Assembly: GCF_023652955.1 (NCBI RefSeq)
Contig: NZ_JAKLOY010000001.1
Location: 1,547,196-1,611,195, forward strand
Reading direction: 5' to 3'
Source: Geomonas sp. Red32
GTDB taxonomy: Bacteria > Desulfobacterota > Desulfuromonadia > Geobacterales > Geobacteraceae
Length of the DNA: 64,000 nucleotides
The notes beneath the pieces are model-generated. The model worked only from the letters and a program-made list of their open reading frames with translations, made no database searches and was not told the DNA's origin. The position numbers and the translations under genes are program-made. This document shows, piece by piece, positions 21,240 to 29,936 of this stretch. Position 1 is the first letter of the stretch. Every line of letters starts with the position of its first letter.

Positions 21240-23714
21240 ATGGAAAACAGGCAGGAAACCGAAGAGCTGAACATACCGGACGTTCTGCCGCTTTTACCTG
21301 TACGGGACGTGGTCGTGTACCCGTACATGATCCTCCCCCTCTTCGTCGGGAGGGAGATCTCGATAAATGCAGTAGATTACGCCCTTTCCAAGGACCGGAT
21401 GATCTTTCTCGCCACCCAGCGGGACGTGGCCGACGAGGAGCCGGCACCCGACGGCATCTACCAGGTCGGCACCGTCGCCATGATCATGCGGATGCTGAAG
21501 CTTCCCGACGGCCGGGTCAAGATCCTGGTCCAGGGGCTCACCAAGGCGCGGGTCACCGAGTACCTGGCCGAAAAGCCCTTCTACTCCGTCCGCATCGACC
21601 GCATGCTCGAGCCGGCCTCCCAGGAGAACAGCCTGGAGGCCGAGGCGCTCATCCGCACCGTTAAGGAGGAACTCGGCAAGATCGTGGCGCTCGGGAAGGC
21701 GGTTTCTCCCGAGGTCATGGTGATCGTCGAGAACATGCAGGAGCCGGGGAGCCTGGCCGACCTGGTGGCGAGCAACATCGGCCTGAAGGTCGAAGAGGCC
21801 CAGGGGCTTCTCGAGGTGACCGATCCCCTCGAGCGGCTGAGAAAGGTCAACGACTATCTCAACAAGGAGAGCGAGCTCCTCAACATGCAGGCCCGCATCC
21901 AGTCGGCCGCCAAGGAGGAGATGGGCAAGAGCCAGCGCGAATACTACCTCCGCGAGCAGCTCAGGGCCATCCAGCAGGAGCTCGGCGAGACCGACGCCCG
22001 GAGCGAGGAGATCGCCGAGTTACGGAAATCGGTCGAGAGCGCCAAGATGCCGCAGACGGTGGAGAAGGAGGCCCTGAAGCAGCTGGGGCGCCTGGAACAG
22101 ATGCATCCCGATGCCGCCGAGGCCGGCATGCTCCGTACCTACCTCGACTGGCTGGTCGACATCCCCTGGTCGAAGTCCACCAAGGACTCCCTGGAGATCA
22201 ACCGCGCCTCGGAAATCCTCAACGAGGACCACTACTTCCTGGAGAAGGTCAAGGAGCGCATCCTCGAGTTCCTGGCGGTCCGTAAACTCAAGAAGAAGAT
22301 GAAGGGCCCCATCCTCTGCTTCCTGGGCCCTCCGGGGGTCGGCAAGACCAGCCTCGGCAAGTCGATCGCCCGCGCCATGGGGAGAAAGTTCGTCCGCATT
22401 TCCCTGGGCGGCGTGCGGGACGAGGCCGAGGTCCGCGGCCACCGGCGCACCTACGTGGGAGCGCTTCCGGGCCGCATCATCCAGGGGCTGAAGCAGGCGG
22501 GCTCCAATAACCCCGTCTTCATGCTGGACGAGCTCGACAAGCTCGGCTCCGATTTCCGCGGCGACCCCTCCTCGGCGCTTCTCGAGGTGCTCGACCCGGA
22601 GCAGAACAACAGCTTCTCGGACCACTACATCAACCTCCCGTTCAACCTCTCGAACGTGATGTTCATCGCCACCGCCAACCAGATCGACACCGTGCCGGGG
22701 CCGCTTCGCGACCGCATGGAGGTGATCTCCCTCTCCGGCTACACCGAGGAGGAGAAGCTCGGGATCGCCAAGCGCTACCTGGTGCCGCGCCAGGTGAAGG
22801 AAAACGGCATCTCCGAGGAAATCGCCAACTTCTCGGAGGAGGCGCTCCGTACCATCATCTCCAAGTACACCCGCGAGGCGGGGCTTAGGAACCTGGAGCG
22901 CGAGATCGGGACCGTCTGCCGGAAGGTGGCCCGCAAGGTGGCCGAGAAGGGGGAGAAGCAGTTCCACATCACCGCCGCCACGGTACCCAAATACCTGGGT
23001 CCGCCCAAGTTTCTCCGCGAGGAGGAGATGGAGCGTAACGAGATCGGCGTCGTCACCGGTCTCGCCTGGACCCCGGTAGGTGGCGAGGTGCTCTTCGTCG
23101 AGGCGACCGTGATGAAAGGGAAGGGGGGGCTCACCTTGACCGGCCAGCTGGGCGACGTCATGAAGGAGTCGGTGCAGGCGGCGCTTTCCTACATCCGCAC
23201 GCGCTCGGCCGAGTTCCAGCTTCCGGAAGACTTCCTCTCCAGCTTCGATATCCACGTGCACGTCCCGGCGGGCGCCATCCCGAAGGACGGACCCTCGGCA
23301 GGGGTCACCATGGCCACCGCGCTGGTATCGGCCCTCACCAAGACCCCGGTCCGCAAAGAGGTCGCCATGACCGGCGAAATCACCCTGCGTGGCAAGGTGC
23401 TCCCGATCGGCGGCCTCAAGGAGAAGATCCTGGCGGCGGCCCGGCTCGGCGTCACCACCGTGGTCATCCCGGTGCAGAACCACAAGGACCTCGAGGACGT
23501 CCCCAAGACCATCCTCAAGAAGCTGAAGATCGTCACCGCCTCCACCATCGACGACGTGTTGAAGGTGGCGCTCGAGAACTTCCCCCCCAAGGAGGCTTCG
23601 GCCGCCAAGTCGTCCAAGCCCCCGAAGGCCTCCCCCGCCAAGCCGAAAGCCGGACGGAGCCGGATGGTGGTTCCCACCGGCAAAGGGCCGGTCAGCGCCG
23701 GGGGTAAGGCTTGA
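21240..23714 (+). CDS. lon: ATP-dependent protease Lon
   Basis: An 824-residue LonA protease, cytoplasmic, which unfolds and degrades damaged and regulatory proteins. The substrate-binding N domain begins LPLLPVRDVVVYPYMILPLF; the AAA+ module has Walker A GPPGVGKTS near residue 363 and Walker B FMLDELDK; the protease domain has the catalytic Ser in PKDGPSAG (about residue 686) and the catalytic Lys in LRGKVLPIGGLKEK. A TTG frame start exists at 21222, but AAGGAG is placed six bases before the ATG at 21240, giving MENRQETEELN. The C-terminal 45 residues are a Lys/Pro/Ala-rich extension beyond the usual end. It overlaps thiL by four bases (TTGA). Confidence 0.97.
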   Translation: MENRQETEELNIPDVLPLLPVRDVVVYPYMILPLFVGREISINAVDYALSKDRMIFLATQRDVADEEPAPDGIYQVGTVAMIMRMLKLPDGRVKILVQGLTKARVTEYLAEKPFYSVRIDRMLEPASQENSLEAEALIRTVKEELGKIVALGKAVSPEVMVIVENMQEPGSLADLVASNIGLKVEEAQGLLEVTDPLERLRKVNDYLNKESELLNMQARIQSAAKEEMGKSQREYYLREQLRAIQQELGETDARSEEIAELRKSVESAKMPQTVEKEALKQLGRLEQMHPDAAEAGMLRTYLDWLVDIPWSKSTKDSLEINRASEILNEDHYFLEKVKERILEFLAVRKLKKKMKGPILCFLGPPGVGKTSLGKSIARAMGRKFVRISLGGVRDEAEVRGHRRTYVGALPGRIIQGLKQAGSNNPVFMLDELDKLGSDFRGDPSSALLEVLDPEQNNSFSDHYINLPFNLSNVMFIATANQIDTVPGPLRDRMEVISLSGYTEEEKLGIAKRYLVPRQVKENGISEEIANFSEEALRTIISKYTREAGLRNLEREIGTVCRKVARKVAEKGEKQFHITAATVPKYLGPPKFLREEEMERNEIGVVTGLAWTPVGGEVLFVEATVMKGKGGLTLTGQLGDVMKESVQAALSYIRTRSAEFQLPEDFLSSFDIHVHVPAGAIPKDGPSAGVTMATALVSALTKTPVRKEVAMTGEITLRGKVLPIGGLKEKILAAARLGVTTVVIPVQNHKDLEDVPKTILKKLKIVTASTIDDVLKVALENFPPKEASAAKSSKPPKASPAKPKAGRSRMVVPTGKGPVSAGGKA

Positions 23715-24709
23715 AACTCGCAGAACTGGGCGAATTCGGCCTGATCGACAGAATCGCCAGCCGTGTCGCCGCTTCGCCCTCGGTCCCGCTCGGGATCGGG
23801 GACGACGCGGCGGCCCTGTTACCCACCCCCGGTACCCTCACCCTCATCACCTGCGACATGCTTTTGGAAGGGGTCCATTTCGACCTCTCCTTCGGAAATC
23901 CGCAGGCCCTTGGCCGCAAGTCGCTGGCCGTCAACCTCTCCGATCTCGCCGCCATGGGGGCCCACCCCCGTCAGTTCCTCCTGGGGATAGCTCTCCCTGC
24001 CGACGCCTCCATGGATGTGGTGGAAGGATTCATGGCCGGCATCCTGGAAACCGCCGGGCGGTACGGGGTGACTCTGGCCGGGGGGGATACCTGCGCGTCG
24101 AAGGGGGGGATGGCGATCTCCATCACGGCGCTCGGCGAACAGCGCCCGGAGCTGGTGGCCAAGCGAAGCGGCGCCTCGCCCGGTGACCTGGTCTTCGTGA
24201 CGGGAACGGTGGGGGATGCGGCGGTGGGGTTGCGTCTTCTGCAGGAAGGGGCGCGGGACGGCTACCTCGTTTCCCGGCAGCTCGACCCGCAGCCGCGCGT
24301 GGCGGCCGGGGTGGCGCTTGCCGAGGCGGGTGTGCTGACGGCGATGATCGACGTGAGCGACGGCGTCTTGGCCGATCTCGGGCACATCTGCGAAGAGTCC
24401 GGGACCGGTGCCACCGTCGAGGCGGCGAAACTCCCCTTTTCGGACGAATACCGGGAGATCACCCAGCCCGACCCGTACGGGTTGGCCCTGTCCGGAGGCG
24501 AGGATTACGAGCTCCTCTTCTGCGCCCGCGGCGAAAACCGCCCCGAGATCGAGCGGATCTGCCGGGAGCTCGGGCTCAGGGTCTCGGTGATCGGCGAGAT
24601 CGCCGCGGGAAGCGGGGTCCGCGTGACCGGTCCCGGCGGCGCCGAGTACCATCCCCCCAAGAAGGGGTTCGACCACTTCGCCCCTTCCGCTACTCCCCGG
24701 AAATCCTGA
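23711..24709 (+). CDS. thiL: Thiamine-monophosphate kinase
   Basis: A 332-residue member of the PurM/ThiL ATP-binding family; it phosphorylates thiamine monophosphate to the active cofactor thiamine diphosphate. Visible signatures are GEFGLIDRI, GIGDDAAAL, the metal/phosphate motif TCDMLLEGVHFDL, SLAVNLSDLAAMGAHP and the second half DVSDGVLADLGHI plus ALSGGEDYELLF. The start is TTG at 23711, whose last two bases form part of the lon stop codon; MKLAELGEFGLID is the normal ThiL start. The 3' end overlaps the end of yjbQ on the other strand by 20 bases. Confidence 0.95.
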   Translation: MKLAELGEFGLIDRIASRVAASPSVPLGIGDDAAALLPTPGTLTLITCDMLLEGVHFDLSFGNPQALGRKSLAVNLSDLAAMGAHPRQFLLGIALPADASMDVVEGFMAGILETAGRYGVTLAGGDTCASKGGMAISITALGEQRPELVAKRSGASPGDLVFVTGTVGDAAVGLRLLQEGARDGYLVSRQLDPQPRVAAGVALAEAGVLTAMIDVSDGVLADLGHICEESGTGATVEAAKLPFSDEYREITQPDPYGLALSGGEDYELLFCARGENRPEIERICRELGLRVSVIGEIAAGSGVRVTGPGGAEYHPPKKGFDHFAPSATPRKS

Positions 24710-25088
24710 CCGCCACCCGGCGCTCCCTCGGCCCGTCGAACTCGCAGAAGTACAGCGCCTGCCAGGTCCCCAGCAGCAGCTTACCCCGCTCCACCAAAAG
24801 TTTCTCGGAGGTGCCGATCAGGCTCGATTTGACGTGGGCGGCGGAGTTTCCCTCGGCGTGGGTGAAATAGTGGGCGTTGGGGACCAGGCGGTCGAGGCAG
24901 TGGGCGATGTCCCGCTTGACGGCCGGGTCCGCCCCTTCGTTGATGGTGACTGCCGCAGTGGTGTGGAGGACGAAAACGTCGCACCAGCCGGTGGTCACCC
25001 GCGAGCTCGAGATGAGATCTTCAACCTGCGCGGTGATGTCGATCAGCTCCGTCTGCTCCCTGCTCCTCAGTGTCAGGTACTGGATCAT
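24690..25088 (-). CDS. YjbQ-family (UPF0047) protein, secondary thiamine-phosphate synthase type
   Basis: A 132-residue protein matching the YjbQ fold: RSREQTELIDITAQVEDLI at the start, then the conserved WCDVFVLHTTAAVTINEGAD with its His, PNAHYFTHAEGNSAAHVKSS, and the end GTWQALYFCEFDGPRERRV. E. coli YjbQ has weak thiamine-phosphate synthase activity in vivo; the physiological role is unsettled. The ATG at 25088 is chosen because GGAGGAGGGG precedes it closely, although the frame runs ten codons further. It converges with thiL, whose product uses thiamine phosphate, which is at least suggestive. Confidence 0.88.
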   Translation of the reverse strand: MIQYLTLRSREQTELIDITAQVEDLISSSRVTTGWCDVFVLHTTAAVTINEGADPAVKRDIAHCLDRLVPNAHYFTHAEGNSAAHVKSSLIGTSEKLLVERGKLLLGTWQALYFCEFDGPRERRVAVRISGE

Positions 25089-25251
25089 TTCCCCTCCTCC
25101 AATGCAATGAAGTCCCACGCCATCGGCCAGGCAACCATCAACGGTTCCCCCGCCCCTACCCCCTGCACGTATCTCACCATCTATCCTCGCCCGGCCTTCG
25201 GCACCCTCTCACTAAATGTCCGTTCGCCCACGATTAACGGTCCGGAGGGAG

Positions 25252-25722
25252 CTAACCGCGGGCGGAGATCCTGGATCTCAGCTTCCCGAGGTATTTGTTG
25301 AGCGGGTTCGCGCGGGAGAGGAAGGGAAGTACCGGCCGCTTCCTATGTCCGAGCTGGTTGAGGAGACGGGTAATCTGGGGATGCTTGCCGGTCCGCAGAC
25401 CGAGCTGCAGCATCCTCATCGCCTCTTTTCTCCTCCGTGCGAGCAGGAATACCATCCCCAGCCGGAGGTAGTGCTCGGGATTCTTAGGCTCGTTTCTCAG
25501 GGCCTCCTGGCATAGTGCGGCGGCGTGATTGACGTTGCCGATGTGCAGCGCGATGGCCAGGGCGAGCTGGGAGAGGTACTCCGGGATACGGTCGCGGTCG
25601 ACCGCCGCCTGCAGGAAACGATGGGCGTCTGCGTACCGTTTCCCGTCGAGCGCCTCGCTCCCGTACCGGTACAGCTCACCGGTCGACAGCGCAGAAATAT
25701 CGTCATGAAGATGGGAGGTCAT
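25252..25722 (-). CDS. Small TPR-repeat protein
   Basis: A 156-residue cytoplasmic-looking protein without signal peptide. It contains three to four TPR-like helix pairs: GELYRYGSEALDGKRYADAH, YLSQLALAIALHIGNVNHAA and EHYLRLGMVFLLARRRKEAM. The C-terminal 45 residues are basic (GHRKRPVLPFLSRANPLNKY and onward) and might bind a membrane or nucleic acid. It stands alone on the minus strand. No specific function can be assigned. Confidence 0.8.
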   Translation of the reverse strand: MTSHLHDDISALSTGELYRYGSEALDGKRYADAHRFLQAAVDRDRIPEYLSQLALAIALHIGNVNHAAALCQEALRNEPKNPEHYLRLGMVFLLARRRKEAMRMLQLGLRTGKHPQITRLLNQLGHRKRPVLPFLSRANPLNKYLGKLRSRISARG

Positions 25723-25922
25723 GGTGGCACCTTCTTGTTTCCATTATGATCAAGGGAGGGCTCTATTAATGTCTTATAGTGTTTACTATAGCATCGGCAA
25801 AGAATAAAGAAAGAATCGTACCCGGTGCGGGATCATTCCCCTTTCTCCCCCTTTGACAAAGGAAGGAAGTGAAAGCCTCGCGTGCTTGAAAAAAAAAACG
25901 ATCTGTGCTCTAATTCGTCGCT

Positions 25923-26411
25923 GTGGAAGAGTGCGCGTACATAGGACTTGGCAGCAACCTCGGAGACCGTGAGCTGAACCTCCTGAGAGCGGTCGCCGAA
26001 ATGGGAAAACTCCCCGCCAGCAAGATCACCGCCCTCTCCCCCTTCTATGAGACCGACCCGGTGGGGGGCGTTGCCCAGCCGAACTTCTACAACGCCGTCG
26101 CCCGCCTGGTAACCACCCTCGCACCCCTGGAGCTTTTGGAGGCCCTGAAGAAGATCGAGACCGCGGTCTTCAGGCGGGCCGACTCGGGGAAGTGGGGGCC
26201 GCGCAGCATGGACCTGGACATCCTCCTCTACGGGGACCGGGTTTTCGAGGAAGCAAGGCTCACCATCCCGCACCCCCGCCTCGCCGAACGCCGCTTCGTG
26301 CTGCAGCCGCTGGCCGATATCGCCCCCTCACTCCGCCATCCGATCCTGGGCAAGACTATGGCCGAACTGCTCGCCTCGCTCACCTCGACCGAAAAGGTGG
26401 TCAGGGTCTAG
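25923..26411 (+). CDS. folK: 2-amino-4-hydroxy-6-hydroxymethyldihydropteridine diphosphokinase (HPPK)
   Basis: A 162-residue folate-pathway kinase that transfers pyrophosphate from ATP to 6-hydroxymethyl-7,8-dihydropterin. The protein begins VEECAYIGLGSNLGDRELNL, with the Gly-Ser-Asn-x-Gly signature, then SPFYETDPVGGVAQPNFYNA and the catalytic loop KWGPRSMDLDILLYGD with the metal-binding Asp-Leu-Asp. The terminal IPHPRLAERRFVLQPLADI completes the signature. It uses a GTG start at 25923; no good ATG exists near. It is isolated from other folate genes. Confidence 0.95.
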   Translation: MEECAYIGLGSNLGDRELNLLRAVAEMGKLPASKITALSPFYETDPVGGVAQPNFYNAVARLVTTLAPLELLEALKKIETAVFRRADSGKWGPRSMDLDILLYGDRVFEEARLTIPHPRLAERRFVLQPLADIAPSLRHPILGKTMAELLASLTSTEKVVRV

Positions 26412-26572
26412 CCGGGGGGGATTTGCTCCCGGCCGCTGCCGGTCCCGGTTTACGGGACGGTCCGGGATAAGGAGCCGCAGATAACGGAAAAAGAAAACGC
26501 CGCGACGGAAACCTTCGAGGGTCCGGTCTGCGGCATTTATGTGTTCAACCACAAAGCACACTGGAGGAAGTA

Positions 26573-27217
26573 ATGAAGTTTTTCATCGACACAGCTGACG
26601 TGCGGGAGATCCGCGAGGCACACGAACTCGGGCTGGTAGACGGCGTCACCACCAACCCCTCCCTGATCGCCAAGAGCGGCCGCCGCTTCGAAGACGTTAT
26701 CAAGGAGATCACCGAGATCGTCGACGGCCCCATCTCGGCCGAGGTGGTTTCCCTCGAGCACGACGGCATGATCGCCGAGGCCACCGAGCTGGTCAAGATC
26801 CACCCCAACATCGTCATCAAGCTCCCGATGACCCCCGAGGGGCTCAAGGCCACCAAGACCCTCTCCTCCAGGGGAATCAAGACCAACGTGACCCTGATCT
26901 TCACCCCGATGCAGGCGCTCTTGGCGGCCAAGGCCGGCGCCACCTACGTCTCCCCCTTCGTCGGCCGCCTGGACGACATCTCCCAGGACGGCATGGGGAT
27001 CATCGGCGAGATCAGGACCATCTTCGACAACTACAACTACCATGCCGAAATCATCGTGGCCTCGATCCGTAACCCGATCCACGTGCTGGACTCCGCCCTG
27101 ATCGGCGCCGACATCTGCACCATCCCCTTCTCGGTCATGCTGCAGCTCTCCAAGCACCCGCTGACCGACGCCGGGATCAAGAAATTCCTGGAAGACTGGG
27201 AGAAGGTTCCCAAGTAG
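26573..27217 (+). CDS. Transaldolase / fructose-6-phosphate aldolase family enzyme (TalC/FSA type)
   Basis: A 214-residue class I aldolase of the short MipB/TalC family. Motifs: [15 protein letters not shown] at the start, [11 protein letters not shown] at residues 22-32, the Schiff-base Lys83 in [15 protein letters not shown], and [12 protein letters not shown] with the phosphate-binding Arg. The length agrees with this subfamily rather than the 310-residue TalA/B type. It probably supplies transaldolase activity in the non-oxidative pentose phosphate pathway; true transaldolase and FSA activities cannot be told apart safely by eye. GGAGG precedes the ATG. A terminator follows. Confidence 0.93.
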   Translation: MKFFIDTADVREIREAHELGLVDGVTTNPSLIAKSGRRFEDVIKEITEIVDGPISAEVVSLEHDGMIAEATELVKIHPNIVIKLPMTPEGLKATKTLSSRGIKTNVTLIFTPMQALLAAKAGATYVSPFVGRLDDISQDGMGIIGEIRTIFDNYNYHAEIIVASIRNPIHVLDSALIGADICTIPFSVMLQLSKHPLTDAGIKKFLEDWEKVPK

Positions 27218-27303
27218 CACCTCGTCTCCCGGCCACGGAAGCGGCCAGGGGGAAACGCGCGGTGCCGGCAGCGAGGCCGGTCCCCGCGGTATCAACGGCG
27301 ATA

Positions 27304-27346
27304 CAAAAAAAGAAGGGCGGGTCGCGTGGACCCGCCCTTATCCTTT
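27304..27346 (+). terminator. Rho-independent terminator after the transaldolase gene
   Basis: AAGGGCGGGTC (27313-27323) and GACCCGCCCTT (27329-27339) form an exact 11-bp stem, with an A run before and T-rich sequence after. Confidence 0.85.
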
Positions 27347-27364
27347 GGGGCGAACAACAAAAAC

Positions 27365-27490
27365 AATAGAACGCGGATGACGCGGATTGAGCGGATCAAC
27401 GCGGATCAAGCAAAGCGTTTAGTGTTAAGGCTTTTACCCTAAAACATTTATCCGCGTAATCCGCTAGATCCGCGTAATCCGCGTTCTATT
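27365..27490. repeat. Long imperfect hairpin repeat built of GCGGAT units (copy 2)
   Basis: The element starts AATAGAACGCGGATGACGCG and ends with its inverted counterpart CGCGTTCTATT; each arm has four GCGGAT units and the loop is AT-rich. It is the same family as 343-450 but with different spacer bases, which rules out a recent duplication. It lies between the convergent transaldolase and DedA genes, where it could also slow transcription from both sides. Confidence 0.85.
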
Positions 27491-27496
27491 AAGGTT

Positions 27497-28114
27497 TTAG
27501 TCTAAGCTCTTCTGTGACTCGCGCTTTTTCCGCTGCAGCTTCACATACACCGTGATGATGAGAGCGGAGACGATGAGCACAATCGCCAGTGCGTGGTGGG
27601 AATACCGCATGATCAGGTCCTGGTTGCTCCCGATGAAGTAGCCGATGTAGGTGAGCACGGTCACCCAGATGCCGGCACCGAGCACGGTGTACAGGGAGAA
27701 CCGGACGTGGTTCATCCCGGAAAGCCCGGCGGGAAGCGAGATCAGGTGGCGCACCACCGGCAAGAGCCTCCCGATGAAGGTGGATATCTCCCCGTGACGC
27801 AGGAAGAAGCCTTCCACCTTGGCAAACTTCTCCTCGGTGATGAGGACGTATTTCCCGTATTTCAGCACGAGGGGACGGCCGAGGAAGCGGGCGGCGAAGT
27901 AGTTGGCGTAGGCCCCGATCAGGCTTCCCAGCGTGCCGCAGAGGATGGCGAGGGGAGCACTCATCTGCCCCTGCTGGGCCAGGTAGCCGGCCGGTGGCAT
28001 CACCAGTTCGCTGGGGATCGGGATCACCGAGCTTTCCATCGCCATCAGCATGAAGATGCCGGGGTATCCCATGGCCCCGATGGTCTTTACCAGCCAGTCG
28101 ATTGCTTCGTGCAT
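27497..28114 (-). CDS. DedA/SNARE-associated family membrane protein
   Basis: A 205-residue inner-membrane protein of the DedA superfamily, which are proton-dependent transporters or lipid scramblases needed for membrane homeostasis and, in some cases, undecaprenyl-phosphate recycling. The family Glu and the loop [17 protein letters not shown] lie in the first reentrant region, and the Arg pair motif [20 protein letters not shown] in the second. Four to five hydrophobic helices are visible, with a short basic tail. It is monocistronic, convergent with the transaldolase gene. Confidence 0.92.
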   Translation of the reverse strand: MHEAIDWLVKTIGAMGYPGIFMLMAMESSVIPIPSELVMPPAGYLAQQGQMSAPLAILCGTLGSLIGAYANYFAARFLGRPLVLKYGKYVLITEEKFAKVEGFFLRHGEISTFIGRLLPVVRHLISLPAGLSGMNHVRFSLYTVLGAGIWVTVLTYIGYFIGSNQDLIMRYSHHALAIVLIVSALIITVYVKLQRKKRESQKSLD

Positions 28115-28294
28115 CGCTAACTCCGTTCGTGGTTTGATCGACCAGGCATCTTATACGGCTCCGGCCAAAAAAACGACAAAAAATTTTCATCCCTTCCTGC
28201 CTGCTTCGTCACCTCCCCGTTTCCTCGCCCCTTTCCGGTGAGCGGGTGGCCGCAGGCGGGTGTGGGAAGACTTTAACGCCTTTAGGAGGATTAT

Positions 28295-29935
28295 TTGAAC
28301 AAGCAGACCTACGTGATCGGACACAGGAATCCCGATACCGACTCGGTGGCCTCGGCCATCGCGTACGCGGAATTGAAGCGGGAGCTGGGGAGAAAACGGG
28401 TGACCGCCGCCATGGCGGGCCCTTTGAACCCGCAGACCACCTGGCTCCTCAAACGGCTCGGTCTGGAGGCGCCGCTCTACCTGGCAGACGTCCATCCCAA
28501 GGTACGCGACGTCATCTGCCGCACCCCGGTGTCGGTCCCGGCCGACGCCCCGCTGCTGGCCGCGATGGAGCTGTTCCATCACAACAATATCCGCATGCTC
28601 CCGGTCCTGGACAACGCAGGGGTCCCGGTCGGGGTGATCCCCCTTTTACGGGTGGCCGAGTGCTCGCTTCCCACCGGGGTGGAGTCGCTTCGCAAGCTCA
28701 CCGCTTCGCTCTCCACGGTATCCGCCTGCCTCAATGGGAATTTCTTCGCCGGTGAGCCGGGAGTCGAGGTGGAGAGCCTGAACCTCATCGTGGGGGCCAT
28801 GCGCGAGGAATCGTTCACGGCGCGGATCTCCCCCTTCGAACCGGAGTCCCTGGTCGTTGTGACCGGCGACCGGCGCAGCATCCAGCTCGCCGCCATCGAG
28901 CGCGGCGTGCGGCTTCTCGTGGTGACCGGCGGGCTGCCGGTGGACGAGGACCTGGTCAAGCTCGCCGCCGAGCGCGGGGTCGCCATCCTCAGCACCCCCT
29001 TCGATACCGCAACCACCGTCGCCCGCATCCGGCTCTCCACCCCGGTGAGCGAATTGGCCGATGCCTCCTTCGAGACGATGGGAGTCGGGGAGCCGCTCAC
29101 CCACCTGAGGGAGAAACTCATGCACGTCTCGGCGGTGCTGGCGCTGGAAGGGGACGGCACGCTGGCCGGGGTGGCCACCAAGTCCTCGCTCCTGGCCCCT
29201 CTTCCCTACGCGCTGATCCTGGTCGACCACAACGAGCTTTCCCAGGCGGTCCCCGGCGCCGAAGAGATCGAGATCGTCGAGGTCATCGACCATCACAAGC
29301 TCGGCAACGCGCCCAGTACCCATCCGATCACCTTCCTGGCCGCTCCGGTCGGAAGCACCTGTACCATGGTCGCCACCCTCTATCAGGACCAGGGGGTGAC
29401 CCCGCAGCCGCACGTCGCCTCGCTGCTTTTGGCCGGGATACTCTCCGACACCGTGATCCTCAAGTCCCCCACCACCACCCAGCGCGACCGTGACGCCGCA
29501 GCGGAGTTGGCAGCCATCTCCGGGCTGGAGATCGAATCCTTCGGCGCCGAGATCTTCGCCGCCTCGGGCGCGCTTTCCGGCTACGGGAGCCCCGACCGGG
29601 TGGTCGGCTCGGACTTCAAACAGTTCTCCCAGGGGGAATTGAAGTTCGGGGTAGGGCAGGTGGAGGTCTTCGGCTTCAGCGAGTTCGAGTCGATGAAGAA
29701 GGATCTCAAGGCGGCGCTTGCCGCGCTTCGCAAGAAGGACGACCTGGAGATGGCGGGGCTCATGGTCACCGACATCGCCACCGAGAGCACCCTCTTCATG
29801 ATGGAGGGGGGCGAGCGCTTCATCCGCTACATGGGATACCCGCAGCCCGAGCCGCAGCTCTTCGAGATGAAGGGGGTCATGTCCCGCAAGAAGCAGCTGG
29901 TTCCGCACCTTCTGAAGGTGTTGGGAGGAAACTGA
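28295..29935 (+). CDS. CBS/DRTGG-containing manganese-dependent inorganic pyrophosphatase (family II)
   Basis: A 546-residue cytoplasmic enzyme that hydrolyses pyrophosphate. The DHH catalytic half has GHRNPDTDSVASA at residues 9-21, LILVDHNELSQAV and VIDHHKLGN; the DHHA2 part is C-terminal. Between them are two CBS motifs (around 60-125, and around 245-300) with a DRTGG domain between the CBS motifs, the arrangement of nucleotide-regulated family II pyrophosphatases in which AMP/ADP inhibit and diadenosine polyphosphates or ATP activate. The start is TTG at 28295 behind a strong TAGGAGGA. Only one base separates its stop from the next gene, so it is cotranscribed with the homocysteine methyltransferase-MTHFR gene. 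Confidence 0.9.
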   Translation: MNKQTYVIGHRNPDTDSVASAIAYAELKRELGRKRVTAAMAGPLNPQTTWLLKRLGLEAPLYLADVHPKVRDVICRTPVSVPADAPLLAAMELFHHNNIRMLPVLDNAGVPVGVIPLLRVAECSLPTGVESLRKLTASLSTVSACLNGNFFAGEPGVEVESLNLIVGAMREESFTARISPFEPESLVVVTGDRRSIQLAAIERGVRLLVVTGGLPVDEDLVKLAAERGVAILSTPFDTATTVARIRLSTPVSELADASFETMGVGEPLTHLREKLMHVSAVLALEGDGTLAGVATKSSLLAPLPYALILVDHNELSQAVPGAEEIEIVEVIDHHKLGNAPSTHPITFLAAPVGSTCTMVATLYQDQGVTPQPHVASLLLAGILSDTVILKSPTTTQRDRDAAAELAAISGLEIESFGAEIFAASGALSGYGSPDRVVGSDFKQFSQGELKFGVGQVEVFGFSEFESMKKDLKAALAALRKKDDLEMAGLMVTDIATESTLFMMEGGERFIRYMGYPQPEPQLFEMKGVMSRKKQLVPHLLKVLGGN

Positions 29936-29936
29936 T

